From Rickettsiales bacterium (lineage in GTDB: Bacteria; Pseudomonadota; Alphaproteobacteria; Rickettsiales; UBA1997), in NCBI GenBank assembly GCA_947441695.1, contig CANEUK010000050.1, positions 1 to 8,729 of the forward strand: a stretch of 8,729 nucleotides of DNA, written 5' to 3'. This document shows positions 6,340 through 8,729 of the stretch, in pieces. The notes under the pieces are model-generated. The model had not been told where the DNA came from, did not search any database, and was given only the letters and a program-made list of their open reading frames with translations. The number at the start of each line of letters is the position of its first letter. The stretch's first letter is position 1. Position numbers and translations under genes: made by a program.

Positions 6340-7245
6340 ATGTTTGCACCCTCGCTTTCTTTTAATTTAACAAAATCCAACAAAAAAACCGACCTAGCAA
6401 AGTCTAACGAACACGGTTTTTTATATTATCTACAACAAATCCAAAAATTTCCCCTCTTAACCCCTGACGAAGAATTTGAATATGGCGTCAGATTCGCCAA
6501 AACTGGTGACAAAGAAGCCGCAAAAATCCTTATCCAAAGCCACTTACGCCTTGTAGTTAAAATGGCACGCAAATTCAAAAACTACGGTTTGCCCATAATT
6601 GACTTAGTTTCAGAAGGAAATTTGGGTTTAATGCAAGCAGTAAAAAAGTTCGATCCACAAAAAGGCTTTCGCTTTGCTACATACGCCATGTGGTGGATTA
6701 GAGCTTATATGCAAGATTACATATTACGTTCTTGGTCTTTGGTAAAAATTGGAACCACCGTGGCGCAAAAAAAGCTGTTTTTTAACTTGCATAAAATCAA
6801 AAAAAAGCTTGGCGCTTCTGCCGACAAAGAAATGTTGTCGGAACATGTGACTCAAATTGCCAATGAACTAAATGTTTCGCAAAAAGAAGTTATCGAGATG
6901 AACTCTCGTCTTTCGCAATCTGACACTTCGTTAAATAACTTAGTAAACGACGAAGATGATAGCAGAGAAATTGTTGACTTAATGGCTTCAAACGATCCAA
7001 ACCAAGAAGAAATTGCCATTCAAAACCAAGAAAAGTCGCAACAACAAGAAATTTTTAAAAAGGCTTTTTCTTGTTTAAACGAAAGGGAACAAGACATTTT
7101 AACTAAACGTCAAATTTCAGAAAATCCGCTAACCCTAGAAGAATTAAGTCAAATTTACCAAGTATCGCGCGAGCGAATTCGCCAAATCGAAGAAAACTCC
7201 ATCAATAAAATCAAAAAAGAAATTAAAAAATTTAGCATTGCTTAA
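6340..7245 (+). CDS. rpoH: RNA polymerase sigma-32 (heat-shock) factor RpoH
   Basis: RpoH directs RNA polymerase to heat-shock promoters for chaperones and proteases. The 301-residue protein has sigma-70 region 1.2 (FLYYLQQIQKFPLLTPDEE, 27-45), region 2 with LRLVVKMARKF, DLVSEGNLGLMQAVKKFD (88-105) and the -10 recognition segment FATYAMWWIRAYMQDYI (112-128), then the family-specific RpoH box QKKLFFNLHK (143-152). That box, with LRSWSLVKIGTT just before it, separates RpoH from RpoD and other group sigmas. Region 4 ends in a helix-turn-helix, LTLEELSQIYQVSRERIRQI (264-283). The N-terminal 25 residues are polar and not conserved in type. The strong GGAGGA supports the start. It is 11 bases upstream of ribE on the same strand and probably shares its transcript. 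Confidence 0.95.
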   Translation: MFAPSLSFNLTKSNKKTDLAKSNEHGFLYYLQQIQKFPLLTPDEEFEYGVRFAKTGDKEAAKILIQSHLRLVVKMARKFKNYGLPIIDLVSEGNLGLMQAVKKFDPQKGFRFATYAMWWIRAYMQDYILRSWSLVKIGTTVAQKKLFFNLHKIKKKLGASADKEMLSEHVTQIANELNVSQKEVIEMNSRLSQSDTSLNNLVNDEDDSREIVDLMASNDPNQEEIAIQNQEKSQQQEIFKKAFSCLNEREQDILTKRQISENPLTLEELSQIYQVSRERIRQIEENSINKIKKEIKKFSIA

Positions 7246-7256
7246 AAACTCATTTC

Positions 7257-7886
7257 ATGTTCACAGGAATCATCACTAACCTTGGTACTATTGAATCTAT
7301 AAACCAAAATAACAAAAAAGATCTCACCTTAAAAATCTTTTTGGCAAAAGACCAAATCAAGCGTAAACTCGAAATTGGATGTTCAATTGCCTGCAACGGA
7401 ATTTGCCTTACTTTAATTGAAAAAAAATCCGTTGGCACAAACTTTGTTCTTTCGTTTCAAGCTTCAAAAGAAACTTGCGCCAAAACCACTTTATCAAACT
7501 GGCAAATTGGTCAATTTGTTAACCTAGAATTTGCTTTGCGAGTTGGCGATGAACTTGGCGGCCACATGGTTTTGGGTCATGTTGACGCAACTTGCAAAAT
7601 CAAAGCAATTAAACGAATTAAAGATTCACATCAATTTGCTTTTTTGGCACCAAAAAATCTGATGAAATTTATCACGCCAAAAGGCTCGATAACCTTAAAT
7701 GGAACCTCGCTAACGGTTAATAAAGTGAAGGAAAATTATTTTGAAATTAACATAATTTGGCACACGTTTGAAAACACCGTTTTTAAAACCGCCAAAATTG
7801 GTGACGAGCTAAATTTAGAAATCGATGCAATAGCGCGTTATGTTGAATCAAATTTAAACCCCGCAATTTCTAAAATTCAAAACTAA
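7257..7886 (+). CDS. ribE: Riboflavin synthase (alpha chain)
   Basis: Riboflavin synthase dismutates two molecules of 6,7-dimethyl-8-ribityllumazine to riboflavin and the pyrimidine precursor, in the cytoplasm. The 209-residue protein has the two lumazine-binding barrels of the family. The first begins with MFTGIITNLGTIES and contains ACNGICLTL (45-53) and SKETCAKTTL (70-79). The second begins near GGHMVLGHVD (101-110), with the conserved histidine H103, and contains GSITLNGTSLTVN (143-155) and the C-terminal LNLEIDAIARYVE (185-197). NLEFALRVGDELGGH (89-103) carries phenylalanine where the family commonly has a basic residue (NLERAL), a minor oddity. It sits 11 bases after rpoH and 18 bases before ribB. 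No FMN riboswitch can fit in the gap before it. Some schemes call this gene ribC. Confidence 0.95.
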   Translation: MFTGIITNLGTIESINQNNKKDLTLKIFLAKDQIKRKLEIGCSIACNGICLTLIEKKSVGTNFVLSFQASKETCAKTTLSNWQIGQFVNLEFALRVGDELGGHMVLGHVDATCKIKAIKRIKDSHQFAFLAPKNLMKFITPKGSITLNGTSLTVNKVKENYFEINIIWHTFENTVFKTAKIGDELNLEIDAIARYVESNLNPAISKIQN

Positions 7887-7904
7887 CAAAACAATTCAAG
7901 TAAA

Positions 7905-8729
7905 ATGCTCAACCAAAAACTAGCCTCAATTTCTGAAATTATCGAAGAAGCCAAACAAGGCAAAATTTTTATTTTAGTTGATGACGAAAACCGCGAAAAC
8001 GAGGGCGATTTGGTGGTTATGGCTGAAATGTGCGACGACAAAAAAATTAATTTCATGGCAAAATTTGGTCGCGGTTTAATTTGTTTGGCACTTACTCAAA
8101 ACCGCGTGCGCGAACTCGATTTGCCTTCAATGTCTTTAAACAACCAATCGCGCAACAAAACCGCTTTCACGGTTTCAATTGAAGCTAAAAACGGAATTTC
8201 AACTGGAATTTCTGCTTTTGATCGCGCTAAAACAATTCAAGACGCTATTAATCCATTCAAAAACAAAGAAGATATCGTAACTCCCGGACATATTTTTCCG
8301 CTCAAAGCTGAAAATGGCGGAGTTTTAGTGCGCGCCGGTCACACCGAGGCGGCGGTTGATATTGCTCGTTTGGCAAACTTAAATCCGTCTGGCGTAATTT
8401 GCGAAATCATGAATGACGACGGTTCAATGGCGCGCCTGCCCGACTTGATAAAATTTGCCCAACAACACCAATTAAAAATTGCCACAATTGCCGATTTAAT
8501 TGAATATCGACGCAAAAACGAAAAGTTGGTTGAAGTTGTTTTGCGGCAAAAATTTATCAGCAAAATCGGCGGCGAATTTGATGCCATAATTTATCGCAGC
8601 AAAATCGACAATGTTGAACATATTGCGCTAGTTAAAGGAAAAATTGACGAAACCTTACCAATTTTGGTTCGCATGCATCATTTAAATATTTTAAGCGATT
8701 GTTTGGACAACGCTCAAAACCCACGCAGT
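7905..8729 (+). CDS. ribB: 3,4-dihydroxy-2-butanone-4-phosphate synthase fused to a divergent GTP cyclohydrolase II-like domain (RibBX type; partial)
   Basis: The first domain (about residues 1-203) makes 3,4-dihydroxy-2-butanone 4-phosphate from ribulose 5-phosphate. It has the metal and substrate motif DDENRENEGD (26-35), FTVSIEA (88-94), RAGHTEAAVD (143-152) and GVICEIMNDDGSMARLPD (163-180), all matching RibB. From about residue 208 the chain continues as a GTP cyclohydrolase II-like domain (KFISKIGGEFDAIIYRS, then EHIALVKG). Where active enzymes have the zinc motif HSECLTGDVFGSLRCDC, this protein reads MHHLNILSDCLDNAQNPRS (257-275), retaining only one cysteine (C266). This fits the described proteobacterial RibBX variant, in which the second domain lacks cyclohydrolase activity; a separate RibA would be needed. 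The right window edge cuts it after 275 codons. The start ATG is 18 bases after ribE; no Shine-Dalgarno sequence. Confidence 0.92.
   Translation, partial: MLNQKLASISEIIEEAKQGKIFILVDDENRENEGDLVVMAEMCDDKKINFMAKFGRGLICLALTQNRVRELDLPSMSLNNQSRNKTAFTVSIEAKNGISTGISAFDRAKTIQDAINPFKNKEDIVTPGHIFPLKAENGGVLVRAGHTEAAVDIARLANLNPSGVICEIMNDDGSMARLPDLIKFAQQHQLKIATIADLIEYRRKNEKLVEVVLRQKFISKIGGEFDAIIYRSKIDNVEHIALVKGKIDETLPILVRMHHLNILSDCLDNAQNPRS

Noticed and set aside
8339..8587. Leftward 82-codon open frame opposite ribB
   Set aside because: It is antisense to conserved RibB motifs and has no independent support.

Overview
The window reads as ordinary chromosome of an AT-rich alphaproteobacterium. The evidence is an alphaproteobacterial-style S2 protein, a sigma-32 with an intact RpoH box, a two-subunit glycine decarboxylase, and a RibB fused to a degenerate GTP cyclohydrolase II domain (the RibBX form known from Proteobacteria). 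It makes its own histidine and riboflavin, so it is less reduced than classical Rickettsia. The exact order cannot be fixed from this sequence. Every full-length gene is intact. I see no insertion sequences, CRISPR, tRNA or rRNA.

Left part (1-1276): two leftward genes. rpsB runs off the left edge. Upstream of it, across a 188-base gap with a good dyad symmetry, lies a small gene for a protein with two membrane segments. That gene starts back to back with hisA.

Middle part (1277-6230): a rightward hisA stands apart from any other his gene. After an 88-base gap with a weak terminator-like hairpin comes a tight run: gcvPA, a GNAT acetyltransferase, gcvPB, and a prepilin-like protein whose start codon directly abuts the gcvPB stop. 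GcvPA and GcvPB together form the P-protein of the glycine cleavage system. The T, H and L partners are not in the window. The prepilin-like protein carries a type IV N-terminus and a putative LamG/concanavalin-A-like outer domain. It is the most unusual gene here.

Right part (6231-8729): after a 109-base gap comes rpoH, the only gene here with a clear Shine-Dalgarno sequence. It is followed 11 bases later by ribE (riboflavin synthase) and 18 bases after that by a ribB-type gene cut by the right edge. The spacing suggests that the heat-shock sigma factor and the riboflavin genes share a transcript.

No wholly new system is evident. The points most worth a second look are the LamG-like prepilin within a glycine-cleavage gene run, the GNAT gene between the two P-protein subunits, the linkage of rpoH to riboflavin genes, and the lost zinc-site cysteines in the RibB fusion partner.
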